Assembly: GCA_017654935.2 (NCBI GenBank)
Contig: CM065680.1
Location: 32,779,600-32,843,599 of the forward strand
Reading direction: 5' to 3'
Origin: Phymorhynchus buccinoides
Taxonomy: Eukaryota > Mollusca > Gastropoda > Neogastropoda > Raphitomidae
Length of the DNA: 64,000 nucleotides
Part shown: positions 1-13,160 of the stretch, piece by piece
Numbering within the stretch: the stretch's first letter is position 1
How the letters are laid out: each line of letters opens with the position of its first letter
Program-made: the position numbers and the translations under genes
Notes under the pieces: model-generated
Seen by the model: only the letters and a program-made list of their open reading frames with translations
Told to the model about the DNA's origin: nothing
Databases searched by the model: none

Positions 1-222
1 TCTGTAGTCCACAAATAACTTCTGTGTAAAACCCCCCACAAAAAACCCCTCATGGGAAAGCTGGAAAATAGAATCTTTACAACACCCCATTTTGCCTCTA
101 CCCCCCACCATCTTCCTTTTCATTAGATGTGTTTTGGCCCTGAAGCCCAGTCTTAAAGTAGGGTGCCACATGTTTAAGCACCACTTGTGGCATAAAAGTA
201 ATCGCTAATACATGTAGATTAA

Positions 223-867
223 TCAGGGCTGCCTACCATCCCCCCTAAGGGGTATTTGTCCCTGGAAACTTAAGAATTGCCCCCTGTCCCTGGAATCCAC
301 TTTTCTGTCGGGTGTCCCTGGAAACTGAGTAGAATCACAGTTTGTAGAGCAGTCACTTGTCTTGTTAGCTGACCTTACTATTGAATACAGGAACACCCAA
401 AACAACAGACACTGTTAAAGTTTTCTTTACAGACATGCTACACTTAGTTTACCAAACACCAAAGGATCTTGAATATTGAAGCACATTGACTCAGGAAATT
501 ATGATCAAGCAGACTGCCAAAAAAAGCAATCGCAGAAATTTTTATACATGCATCACAAAATAATCAGACATATTCATTTTGATCCTGATACATGACATTG
601 TGATGTTTGCAGACCTGTTTACTCTACTCTTTTCGAGTAGTATTCTACTCAATTTGGACCTCTACTACTCTTCAAAATTGAAAATAATGCTCTAACTACT
701 CATTTTCAGTGAACATTGTTTGAAGGTTTAATGAATAAAGTTACACATTCTGCACCAAAACTACTCATTTCAGCTAACCAGACTACTCAAGACTTGTGTA
801 GGGGGTAAACGGGTCTGTGTTTGTCCCTAGAAATAAGTCTTGATAAGCACGGGGTAGGCAGCCCTGA
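223..867. repeat. Non-autonomous DNA element with 15-bp inverted ends
   Basis: TCAGGGCTGCCTACC at 223-237 is matched by its exact reverse complement at 853-867. The interior has no usable reading frame. It contains repeated 'gtccctggaaact' and 'ctactc' blocks. The CAGGG start resembles hAT-type ends, but no clear target duplication is seen. It lies in the TOP2 intron upstream of the first visible exon; nothing else is recognised in 1-894. Confidence 0.55.
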
Positions 868-894
868 CATTCGTCTTGTATGATGATTGTACAG

Positions 895-1097
895 GTCTGG
901 GTACTTCGACCTCCAAGGAGGCCAAGGAGTACTTTTCAGACATGCCGCGCCACCGCATCCCCTTCCGCTACGGGGGTGCTGAGGACGATGCCTCCATCAA
1001 CCTGGCCTTCAGCAAGAAGAAGATTGAGGAGAGGAAGGAGTGGCTCACCAACTACATGGAGGAGAGAAAGCGACGCACGGAGATGGGACTGCCAGAG
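895..1097 (+). CDS. TOP2: TOP2 exon (Toprim end / linker)
   Basis: Acceptor tgtacag|GT and donor GAG|gtggtc. It starts with two bases completing a Gly codon (phase 1) and ends in phase 0. It encodes [13 protein letters not shown], then [20 protein letters not shown] and [19 protein letters not shown], a highly conserved stretch just after the Toprim metal site. A 55-bp minisatellite begins about 14 bases after the donor. Confidence 0.95.
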
Positions 1098-4000
1098 GTG
1101 GTCATTTTTATACATGGGATTGGTTTGGGATTGTTGTCTAGTGTTACTCCTGGCTACATGGGATTGGTTTGGGATTGTTGTTTGGCTGTTGTCTAGTGTT
1201 ACTCCTGGCTACATGGGATTGGTTTGGGATTGTTGTCTGGCTGTTGTCTAGTGTTACTCCTGGCTACATGGGATTGGTTTGGGATTGTTGTCTGGCTGTT
1301 GTCTAGTGTTACTCCTGGCTACATGGGATTGGTTTGGGATAGTTGTCTGGCTGTTGTCTAGTGTTACTCCTGGCTACATGGGATTGGTTTGGGATTGTTG
1401 TCTGGCTGTTGTCTAGTGTTACTCTCGGCTACATGGGATTGGTTTGGGATTGTTGTCTGGCTGTTGTCTAGTGTTACTCCTGGCTGGATGGGATTGGTTT
1501 GAGATTGTTGTCTGGCTGTTGTCTAGTGTTACTCCTGGCTACATGGGATTGGTTTGGGATTGTTGTCTGGCTGTTGTCTAGTGTTACTCCTGGCTACATG
1601 GGATTGGTTTGGGATTGTTGTCTGGCTGTTGTCTAAGTGTTACTCCTGGCTACATGGGATTGGTTTGGGATTGTTGTCTGGCTGTTGTCTAGTGTTACTC
1701 CTGGCTACATGGGATTGGTTTGGGATTGTTGTCTGGCTGTTGTCTAGTGTTACTCCTGGCTACATGGGATTGGTTTGGGATTGTTGTCTGGCTGTTGTCT
1801 AAGTGTTACTCCTGGCTACATGGGATTGGTTTGGGATTGTTGTCTGGCTGTTGTCTAGTGTTACTCCTGGCTACATGGGATTGGTTTGGGATTGTTGTCT
1901 GGCTACTGTGCTTTTTTTTTCTTTTTTTTTTCACTCTGGGCTACATTACCTCTTCTTCGCCTTAGGCAGCCAACTTCGTCACGTTGAAGACTGCTGCACT
2001 TGAAAATAAGTTCAGTAAAGATAGGGTAGAAAATGAACTGATGAGATATTATGGGGAAAAGATAGAGCCCAAGATAGTCGGGAATAGTTTAAGTATTTTT
2101 TTGATACTCCGTTTGCTAGGATAATAATAAGGATAATAATTTTATGAGATAGATTTATAACTTTAAGGAAATCAGGAAAACTTAAAGGGAATCTCTATTG
2201 TTACAGTTATTTGGTTTTCCCCAGTGGGGATACTGGGGTGGGTGGGTGGGGTCTTTTGTACAAATAGATCTCCCACCTTCTGGAAGTTCCGTGATTGTAA
2301 CTTCCTCTCATTTGTCACTCTCTTTGACTCTGCTTTTTCCCTTTGTCATCTACTGTCTTTCTGCCTTAATAGTCCATTCTCCTGCTTTTGTTCTAGAAGC
2401 TTTTACAAAAAATTTCTTAACCTGGGGTTAATTAGTTCTTAGTTAGGCGCATAACGGCAGCATGACACGCCTGTGCTCATATGACAGAAAATCTGTCTGA
2501 TCGATCAACGAAGAAGCTTTTTTGATAACAGTTGTCATAACTGCAAGTTTGTGTGTGTGTATGTGCATGCATCTGTCTGTGCCTCCCGTGTGTGCCTATG
2601 TGTATGTGAGTTGTGTGTGAGTGTCTGTGTGTTTGGCATGTGCTTGTGTGTGTGTGCCTGTATATTATATAACAGCTGTACCTGTACGCCAAAGACATGC
2701 AGCACATCACATACAAGGAGCTTATGAACCGGGAGCTGATCCTGTCCTCTAGTTTACATTGTGTTCATATTGTTTCTATACAGCTGTACCTGTGCACCAA
2801 AGACACACCTACACCTGTCCTCTAGTTTACATTATGTTCATATTGTTTCTATGCAGCTGTACCTGTACACCAAAGACACACCTACACCTGTCCTCTAGTT
2901 TACATTGTGTTCATATTGTTTCTATGCAGCTGTACCTGTACACCAAAGACACGCGGCACATCACCTACAACGAATTCATCAACCGGGAGCTGATCCTGTT
3001 CAGCAACGCAGACAACGTGCGGTCGATCCCCTCGTTGATGGACGGGCTGAAGCCCGGTCAGCGCAAGGTCATCTTCACCTGCATCAAACGCAACCTGACC
3101 CAGAAGGAGCTCAAGGTGGCCCAGCTGGCCGGCTCTGTGGCAGAGCAGTCCGCTTACCACCATGGAGAGGTATGACCAGTGGCCTTATTTCGTTTGAATG
3201 TTTTTTGAGTTTGGGCTTTGATGCAGGAACTCTGCATCTTAAAACTGGACTTCTCTTTTCAAAGGTTCATCATATGAAAGTTGGTACGTGATGCCACTGT
3301 AATGTTCTGTGTGATGAATAAAAACAAAAAGCGAAACAACCATTTGTATTATTCATGATTCTCAGCTTTAACCCCTTCACTGCCAGAGGAAAACTGAGAA
3401 ATGATCGATTTTCTTATTATAAAATTTAAAAGAGACCTGTTAGACTCAATCCGAGAAAATGGTCTAGAGATATATCTTTCCTGACTTGTCTAAGCCAAAG
3501 ACCATCTTTCCAGGGCTATGACATCAAAAGTTATGACATCATTAATGACATCACACAGCCCAGTAGACATGGGACAGGCAGTGAAGGGGTTAAAAGTGAA
3601 AGAAAAGGTTGTTGGTGCACAGCCTATATCTATATAATATAATTGCATCTCTGTCTGTGTGTTCAACCCAGTGGGATCACTGGAAGGACTAATTGACGGG
3701 ACTATAACAGACCAACTGACTGATCACTGGAAGGAGCCATGTCGTTTAGGTGGGGCTGGGAAAGGCATGTGGGGCGAGGTTGGGGGACGGGGAAGGAAAA
3801 AAGGCAAATAAATGATGATGGTAGCCTATAGACGCAGCTTTAGGGGGAAAGGAGTGGTAAAAAATAACTGAAGGAATGAAGTGACACACTAAGTGGGCGA
3901 AGCATTGTGTGCTGAAGAAGTCAAATATTCATCTTTTTTCTCAGTCACTAGATGGAGATGCTAGAGACTCATGCCAAAGCAGCAGCTTGGAGGCCGTCAT

Positions 4001-7000
4001 GGTCTGTTTTGTACAATAACATTGACTGTGATTGTTGTCAGAACTCCCTGATGAGCACCATCATCAACCTGGCCCAGAACTTTGTGGGCTCCAACAACCT
4101 GAACCTGCTGCAGCCCATCGGCCAGTTCGGCACACGCCTCCACGGGGGCAAGGACGCTGCCAGCCCCCGTTACATCTTCACCATGCTCAGGTCAGTGAGG
4201 CGTGTAGGTTAGCTCATTGGACGCTGCCAGGCCCCGTTGCATCTTCACCATGCTCAGGTCAGTGAGGTGTGTAGGTTTGCTCATTGGACGCTGCCAGGCC
4301 CCGTTACATCTTCACCATGCTCAGGTCAGTGAGGTGTGTAGGTTTGCTCATTGGACGCTGCCAGGCCCCGTTACATCTTCACCATGCTCAGGTCAGTGAG
4401 GTGTGTAGGTTTGCTCATTGGACGCTGCCAGGCCCCGTTACATCTTCAATGCTCAGGTCAGTGAGGCTGTAGGTTAGCTCATTGGACGCTGCCAGGCCCC
4501 GTTACATCTTCACCATGCTCAGGTCAGTGAGGCGTGTAGGTTAGCTCATTGGACGCTGCCAGGCCCCGTTACATCTTCACCATGCTCAGGTCAGTGAGGC
4601 GTGTAGGTTATGACATCACTGTAAGTCTCAGATTAGGTCGCAACGGCAAATGACTGCCATCAGAAATTATAATGTTTTAAATTGTAGTAATAGCATTATT
4701 CATGGAAGATTACTATTGAAAATCAAAGTACATCAAGCGATAACTAGCTGCCTGTGTTGTTATTCAACTCAAGTATGTTCAACTCCTGTCATGCTAAATG
4801 GAGTTCTATCAGCTTACTCATCTCTCAGATATGGAGTCCCACAGGGTTCAGTTTTGGGCCCTGTTCTCTTTACTCTCTACTCACAGCCATTGTCTGATGT
4901 GATTGTTGCACATTCATGCGATTTCCACAAATACGCCGATGATACTGAGGTATCACAGAGTGGTGCCCCTGGGGATTTCCCTCCCATTCAGACTGGCATT
5001 GAGACGTGTGTCAATGATGTGCTAGGATGGATGAACAGCAACAAGTTAAAGCTTAACACGGATAAGACAGAGGTCCTGCCTGTTGGTTCTTCTGGTCGTC
5101 TACAAAAAATTGACAATGAGTCAGCAGACATTGGAGGTAACACTGTTCCCTTCAAATCATCAGTTAAATACCTTGGGGTTACAATTGACCAAACCCTTTC
5201 AATGCATCAGTAATATCAGTAATGTTTGCCGTTCATGTTTTCTCGAACTGAGACGTATTGCGTCCATTCGGTCATTCCTCTCAACTAGCTCATGCAAACC
5301 ATCTTGTTACAGCTCTTATCACATCTCGCCTTGATTTCTGCAACTCTGTTCTCTTCGGTCTTCCAAAGGAAGAACACAGACAGACAGACACACACTTGCC
5401 TTTTTATTATATTATAAATAACGTCCTTCGTCTTGTTGAGCAGAGTGACAAACAACTGTCTTTGTACTGTTGTTCAGCCCCCTGGCGCGGCACATCATCA
5501 ACTCCAAGGACGACAATCTGCTGCACCACCTGTACGACGACAACCAGCGCATAGAGCCCGAGTGGTACTGCCCCATTCTGCCCATGGTGCTGGTCAACGG
5601 GGCAGACGGCATCGGCACGGGATGGAGCACCAGGGTCCCCAACTTCGACATCCGCGAAGTGGTCGCCAACCTCAGGCGAATGCTGGATGGGCTGGATCCC
5701 CTCCCCATGGTGAGCTACGTTTATTTTTTTGGCTGTGTATTGGATCTGTTTGCGACCAACTACACCAAGATTTATATGTTCACAACAACTTGTACCCACG
5801 GGTAATGCTACAAGTGTTTTCTTCACCTGTCTTTCCAGCTCCCATCATTGAGGGGTTTCTGAGGGACGATAGAGGAGCTAGGAGAGAAGAAGGTGTTTAT
5901 TGAATGATTAGATTTATTGTTTTTACATTACATGTCTGTTGTTCAAGGGATTCCGTAGGACAGTTCAGGAGTTTGGAGGAAAGGGTGTTTGCTAAGTAAA
6001 TCAATTTATTCTTTTACATTGGATGTGTGCAGCTGCCATCGTTCAAGGGACCATAGAAGAGCTAGGGGAAAGGAAGGTAAATGTATTCTTTTATATGTGT
6101 GCAGCTGCCGTCGTTCAAGGGTTTCCGCGGAACGATAGAAGAGCTTGGGGAGAACAAGTTCATCTGCAGCGGGGAGGTCGCTGTGTTGGACGATGCTACC
6201 ATCGAAATCACGGAGCTGCCTGTGCGCTCCTGGACCCAGAACTACAAGGAGGAGGTGCTGGAGCCCATGCTGCAGGGCACCGACAAGACCCCTGCCATGA
6301 TCACGTCAGTGCATTGTCTCATGTCATGCTTCCCGTTTATTAACTTTGCTGAGGACGTAAACAAACACTACAGAGAGCTGGACAACTTAGGTCTTCAGTG
6401 ATTTTTTTTCACCCCCATTCCATTCAATCTGTTTCTTCTTTTTTTTTTACCCCTGAACTTCTTCCAATCAATAAGGTATCTAAATCTTGCTTAGATAATT
6501 TGGAATTGATCAGTCCGGTTTGTATTAGTTTGAATTAGCACAAGTATTTATTTTGTAGACACTGTATATGCATAGTCTTAGTGTGTTGAAAGATTTAGAT
6601 GCATAATTTGTAATAAGTTAACAAGGCATTGCACTTGATTTTTAAAAAAAAGAGGAAATAGCTGTGAATATATTGCACTTGGACTTAAGGCAAATTGTGA
6701 GGCCAACGAATGTTAGACACATGAAAAAGTATTTCACAGATGTATGATGGATATTGTGCGCCAGGGTAATGAAAATAGGTTTGGTTTCACAGGTACAACA
6801 AAAAATATCACACAGAGTTGCCAGTGAAGTTTGTGCACATAATATATATATATCTTGGTATACTATGATTGTTGTTCCCTGCAGGAACTACAAGGAGTAC
6901 CACACGGACATGACAGTGAAATTTGTAAATATATGTTGGCATACTGTGATTGTTGTGCCCTGCAGGGATTACAAGGAGTACCACACAGACACGACGGTGA

Positions 7001-10000
7001 AGTTTGTGCACACATATATATATGTTGGCAAACTGTGATTTTGTGCCCTATAGAGGTTACAAGGTGTACAACACGGACATGACTGAAGTTTGTAAATATA
7101 TGGTGTGCCCTGCAGGGACTACAAGGAGTACCACACAGACACGACGGTGAAGTTTGTGCACACATATGTATGTTGGCATACTGTGATTTTGTGCCCTATA
7201 GAGGTTACAAGGTGTACAACATGGACATGACTGAAGTTTGTAAATATATGTTGGCATACTGTGATTGTTGTGCCCTGCAGGGACTACAAGGACACGACGG
7301 TGAAGTTTGTGCACACATATATATGTTGGCATACTGTGATTGTTGTGCCCTGCAGGGACTACAAGGACACGACGGTGAAGTTTGTGCACACATATATATC
7401 TTGGTATACTGTGATTGTTGTGCCCTGCAGGGACTACAAGGACACGACGGTGAAGTTTGTGCACACATATATATGTTGGCATACTGTGACTGTTGTGCCC
7501 TGCAGGACTACAAGGACACAACGGTGAAGTTTGTGCACACATATATATGTTGGCATACTGTGATTGTTGTGCCCTGCAGGACTACAAGGACACGATGGTG
7601 AAGTTTGTGCACACATATATATGTTGGCATACTGTGATTGTTGTGCCCTGCAGGGACTACAAGGACACGACGGTGAAGTTTGTGCACACATATATATGTT
7701 GGCATACTGTGATTGTTGTGCCCTGCAGGGACTACAAGGACACGACGGTGAAGTTTGTGCACACATATATATGTTGGCATACTGTGATTGTTGTGCCCTG
7801 CAGGACTACAAGGACACGACGGTGAAGTTTGTGCACACATATATATGTTGGCATACTGTGATTGTTGTGCCCTGCAGGGACTACAAGGACACGACGGTGA
7901 AGTTTGTGCACACATATATATGTTGGTATACTGTGATTGTTGTGCCCTGCAGGACTACAAGGACACGACGGTGAAGTTTGTGCACACATATATATGTTGG
8001 CATACTGTGACTGTTGTGCCCTGCAGGGACTACAAGGACACGACGGTGAAGTTTGTGCACACATATATATGTTGGCATACTGTGATTGTTGTGCCCTGCA
8101 GGGACTACAAGGAGTACCACACGGACACGACGGTGAAGTTTATAGTGAAGATGTCTCCAGAGAAACTGGCCCAGGCTGAGCAAACTGGCCTGCACAAGGT
8201 GTTCAAGCTGCAGACCAACATCAGTGCCAACATGGTGAGACACGCACCATTATAGACCGACCATCTGGCTGGGAGGTCTCAGTTAGCGCTTAGTATAACC
8301 TTCAAAGTTCAATGGAAAAGCCATTTGCTTGTGGGATGTTTGGTTTTTGCTAAAATTTACAGCAAGCAAATTTTACTTACTACATTCTGGTATGTAACAA
8401 AAATGTAGTTTATAGAATGGTTGATAGATATATGCTTCTACAGTTATTTTTATATGTATATATATATGTTGTTATTTCTTTTTTAAAGTTTATTTTCAAT
8501 TTGGGGAGAAAGGATGATGAAAGGGGTATAATGCTAAAATCTTGACAAAATGTTCTGCACGAAAAATATGCAGTTCTAAGTATTCATCAAATGTCAAAAT
8601 GTTAAGATAGTAAATTAAACTGCTGATTCTTTTTAATTTTCTGTTTAAAACTGCTCTGTTTTATTTTTATTTTTGGGATGGTAAGCATTGGAAGAGATCA
8701 TGGTCAAATGTAGTAGGTTACAATAACACTGGAGATACTTTGATACAGGCATGTTAATCTTCAGAGAATTCTCTGAATTCAGAGAAAAGTGGATGTGGAA
8801 AAGTCAAATGACAGAGGGGGTTTTAAGCTTCAGGAGATGCTCTTTTCCCTAACTTTTAACAATTTTATAGATTTATCTTAAAGAGAAATGCCCCCTGATC
8901 AACATCAAGGGCTTTTTACCCCTTGACCACACCAAGCGACAACATCTTATGAACCCAAAAAATATTTTCAGAGAAAAATGCTTTTCCCGCATTACCATGC
9001 CTGTGATAGTAGTGTTTCCTGCGCAGGTGCTGTTTGACAACAATGGGTGCATCAAGAAGTTCAGCAAGGTGGAGGACATCATGCGGGAGTTCTTTGATGT
9101 GCGTCTGGACTTCTACGAGCGCCGCAAACGCTACCTGGAGGGCATGTTGGGGGCAGAGTCCTCCAAGCTGGACAACATCGCTCGCTTCATCCTGGAGAAG
9201 ATCGAGGGCAAAATCACCATCGGTCAGTCTGTTGTGTGTAACACAGAAGCTTTTCAGTGGTGCTGTAATCAAAAGTTTATAGGTTCAACGTATATATATC
9301 TGACTTGATTCTTAAAATTTCACAATTGATGGTTTATGGGTTCAGAAATTAGTAAAACTATCTCTTAATATGGAACCCAAAAATGGAACCCATCTTGAAA
9401 TGGAACATGGGTTCCATATTTGCAGGATTAAAAGCAGGTTGCATTTGAGAAAAAAAGAAACCTTCCAAGTAATCTTCAGAATTCTGGCCAGGGGACAAAG
9501 AAAGATTATGAGTAAAACTATAAAGGTTTGGAGAAAGAGGGGGGGGGGGGGCAGAGATCTGAAGACATTGGCATTAGCTTTTTTACATATTCTTTTTTTC
9601 TGAAGTGTAGCAAATGCTTATTTATTTTTTGGTTTTGTCATGTCAATAATTTACACTCAAGTTTGAAATATTGTATTTACATTTTAGGTTACATTCAGAT
9701 ACATATTCCATTGATCACCATTACTTCACTTTTTGATTTGTCATTGAGGAAAACAAACAGTTTACAGCTGCCAATTGATGTGTGTGAACAGAGAACAAGA
9801 CGAAGAAAGACATCATCCAGATGCTGGTGAGGAGAGGCTTCGACTCTGATCCTGTCAAGGCCTGGAAAGAGTCCCAAGCCAAAGACAAGGTAAGCTTATA
9901 ATTGTCCTGTTAATAAATAGGAATTGTTCGGGAATAATTAAGGGGAGTAATGTCATGGTGTGTGGGAGTGATCTTGCCTAATTCACTCGGTCAAACAGGG

Positions 10001-13000
10001 GAAGTCACTCTACCTTCAGCTCTCGTAGCCTATCGATTCGTGTATTTGAGCAGACATACACTATGATACAGCACTTAGAACACTGTGCGTCATTCTAAAA
10101 AATTATGTCATTTATATTTCTACGTCACATTTTGCAAGTTTTATCAGTTTGTGGCTACTGGCCACCTCTAATTTTTCTAAAAAAATGTTTGCAAGTCGCT
10201 GACTCGCAGCCTGCGGTTTCAAGCTTTGACGTCTTTGTTGCATTGTTGCTATGGCATTTGACAGAGTAATGGAGGTTAGCAACTCTAATTTTCATGAAGT
10301 GCTCTCCCCTAGTTTTTTTCCCCAAAAATCATCTATTGTCGTTAGAGTTTCCTTCAAAGTAAGACTAAACCTTAAAACTTTGTGTAGAGATTTATCACAT
10401 TCTTGATGCATGTCATGTGCTAGCCAACTTTCTTTGTTAGAACAGTTATCAGACAATCAGTCATACTTGCTTGCTCATGCTAGCACACAACTTTGATAGA
10501 AAAGGTCTAAGCATTCTTTCATGCATGTATCCATGTATCATCTCATTCACATGCCTCCATATGCATTTTTATTTACAAAGACGGCAAGTGTTAGAAAGTT
10601 AGTAAATATTTATATACCAGGCATCAGAATTGTCAGAGGATCTGCAAATTTCAGAGGATTAAATATTTCTGACAGAGGATTGGCTTCTACACTCAGAGGT
10701 TTTGCCTTTTTATTGATTGTTATTTTTTGGGTTAAAATAGCAATTCTAAGGCGATTTCTCGTGATGTTGGGAACTGATTTTAGTGTTGCCCCTCTACAGT
10801 CTGGGGCCTTACACGGCCCTTGTACTGCAGTTTTCAGAGGATTGGACTTCAGACTATTCTGATGCCTGATATAAAATAAAAAAATGATTTAAAAAAACCC
10901 ACAGTAAATATTTATATATAAAAAATGATTAAAAAAACAACACACACACACACCAAACACTAATATAAAAAAAAGTGAGACGCTGTTTGTAAAGTAGGTT
11001 TGTGTTTCAGGATGGGGTGGATGACTTTGACGACAATGCCAGCACAGCGTCGGACACCACGGGCGGCCCTGACTTCAACTACATCCTCAACCTGCCCCTC
11101 TGGAGCCTCACCAAGGAGCGCAAGGACGAGCTGATCAAACAAGGAGAGTCCAAGGTACAGCACTCCAGACCTGTTTACCCATATGATTTCACCCTATTTT
11201 GTACACATATTTGACAGAAATGTGATCAATATGGTAAATGGGAACAAAATATGGTGAAAACAAATCCAACATATCATTTCTGTAGATTGCCTTTGTGTGT
11301 GTGTGTGTGGTTCTTGTTTTAAATTTAAATGGATGGGTACTTTTGACACAGTATTTCTATAGTTACACAAATGTATGCTTTCCGTTTTTCAAACTTTCCT
11401 GTTGGAGTACTCCTATTTTGTGAAAAATACACTTAATTTGGATTTCAAATACACAAAGCCCAATCTAATTTAACCATACTGTACCAACACTTAAAACATG
11501 TGCATTAGCTCTAATGACCTGGAACTATACCAAAGAATATAGTAAAAACGAAAGTAGACCGTGACCTCAACCCCTTACCGGATATGGGTGATAGTTATCC
11601 ACCCTACATCCAGGTGGGCGTGGTGCACACGGTCTGCTATAGCGGCCATTCTGGTCTGGCTTTCCTTACTGGATCACCCTCACAATATCAGCTTTTGGTG
11701 TGTGTCTGTGTGTGAGACCTTTCTTTTTTATGTTTCTTTATTTTCGAAAGAATTCCATAATCACAGATCTCCAAGGAAAGTAAAAGAATATGTATTTTAA
11801 ACAAAAAGCTGTGTTCAGATTGAACCAATGATGAAGGGTTTTAAGTGTTACGGAAGTCTTATTACAGCAGATTTTTTTAACATTTGCAATTAAAGCTGAG
11901 ATAAGTCACCTTTTGGAACGTAGGGAGTAAAAAAAAAAAAATGCTGCTTCTGCGTTCCCAGGCCATATGGCCATAATGGGTAAGGTACATATGTGTCCGG
12001 TTTTCAGTTTTCACTGGTCTCCCCTCTGCATGCAGCCAATTTCAGGGGAGCTCAAAGGAGAAAAAATAATTTGGAAGATTTTTTTTTTTTAAAGGCAGGA
12101 GAATGGGCCAATAAGTCAGAAAGATAGTAGATGACAGAAAGCAAAGGGAAAAGGCAGAGTCAAAGAGAGTGGCAGATTAGAGGAAGTTATAAGCACAGAA
12201 CTTCAAGAATGTGGGGGAACTATTTTTTACGATTGTGATTGATCGTGCTGGCATAATATGGCGGTGCAAGATATTTTTGCCTTTTTATTGATTTGCACCC
12301 AGTAGTGCAAGACATTTTTTAAAAATATACAAGTTTATTTATATTTGTGAAAAGTGTATCGCTAAAATGTTTGCATTGTTAGAATATAATGATTATTTTA
12401 AACATATTCATTTCTTAGTAACTACTAAAACCGCGTTACTAAACAAACAAATCTCATAAAACTGTCAACAAAAAAAGTATTAAGGGATATAACCCTTGAC
12501 GTGAGTCCCGTGGAAAAATAGGGGTGGGGTTGAAAATGTGTATGGTGTTCAGTAAAAAGCATGGTGACATACTGTTTTTTTGTGTTTAGTATGGAGAATA
12601 TACATTATTTCATCTATTATCAAAACACTAGAATGATTTCATCGTTGAGTTTCTTTCTACAGGCATTTGAACAATAAAATTTGGGGAAATATGTGTCAAT
12701 ACGGCAACAATTTTCTTAAATTTCCTACTGACTAAATTATATTTCCTTACTATTTGACATAGACTCTGATACTACGTAGGTTGCAGCATCAGGCAAGATT
12801 AATTGAAAGTTTTTAATAACTTAAGTGTATGAAAGGTGTCCAGTTTTCAGTAGACCTGATTTTACCCGAAAATTGTCCAACCCCCCACATTTCGACCACG
12901 AATTACAAGAAAAGTAGCACGGTGACCCTGTGTTTTCTTTTCAGTTTTGACCTTAGAAGTATGTGTAGATGCTATGACAAAAATCTTAGTCATTTGTCAT

Positions 13001-13097
13001 CGTGGGAAGTGAACGCCGCGTATCCCATTAAATGGTACACAAATGTGCATAATGCAAGCTGTCTTTCTCGTTGATTGTCACATTGATTTGAAGAGGA

Positions 13098-13160
<63 letters not shown>

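Noticed and set aside
4650..5334. Reverse transcriptase as a host gene
   Set aside because: Truncated, with stop and frameshift, lying within a TOP2 intron; a standard dead LINE fragment.
5407..5826. Minus-strand ORF of 139 codons opposite a TOP2 exon
   Set aside because: Antisense shadow of the conserved TOP2 exon at 5478-5709.
6842..8101. CRISPR-like appearance of regular 75-bp repeats
   Set aside because: Units abut directly with no unique spacers, the genome is eukaryotic, and the repeat is derived from the neighbouring exon edge.
7057..8255. ORFs of 80-160 codons with [10 protein letters not shown] or CCALQ repeats in the 75-bp array
   Set aside because: Shadows of the tandem array; only the last unit joins real TOP2 coding sequence.
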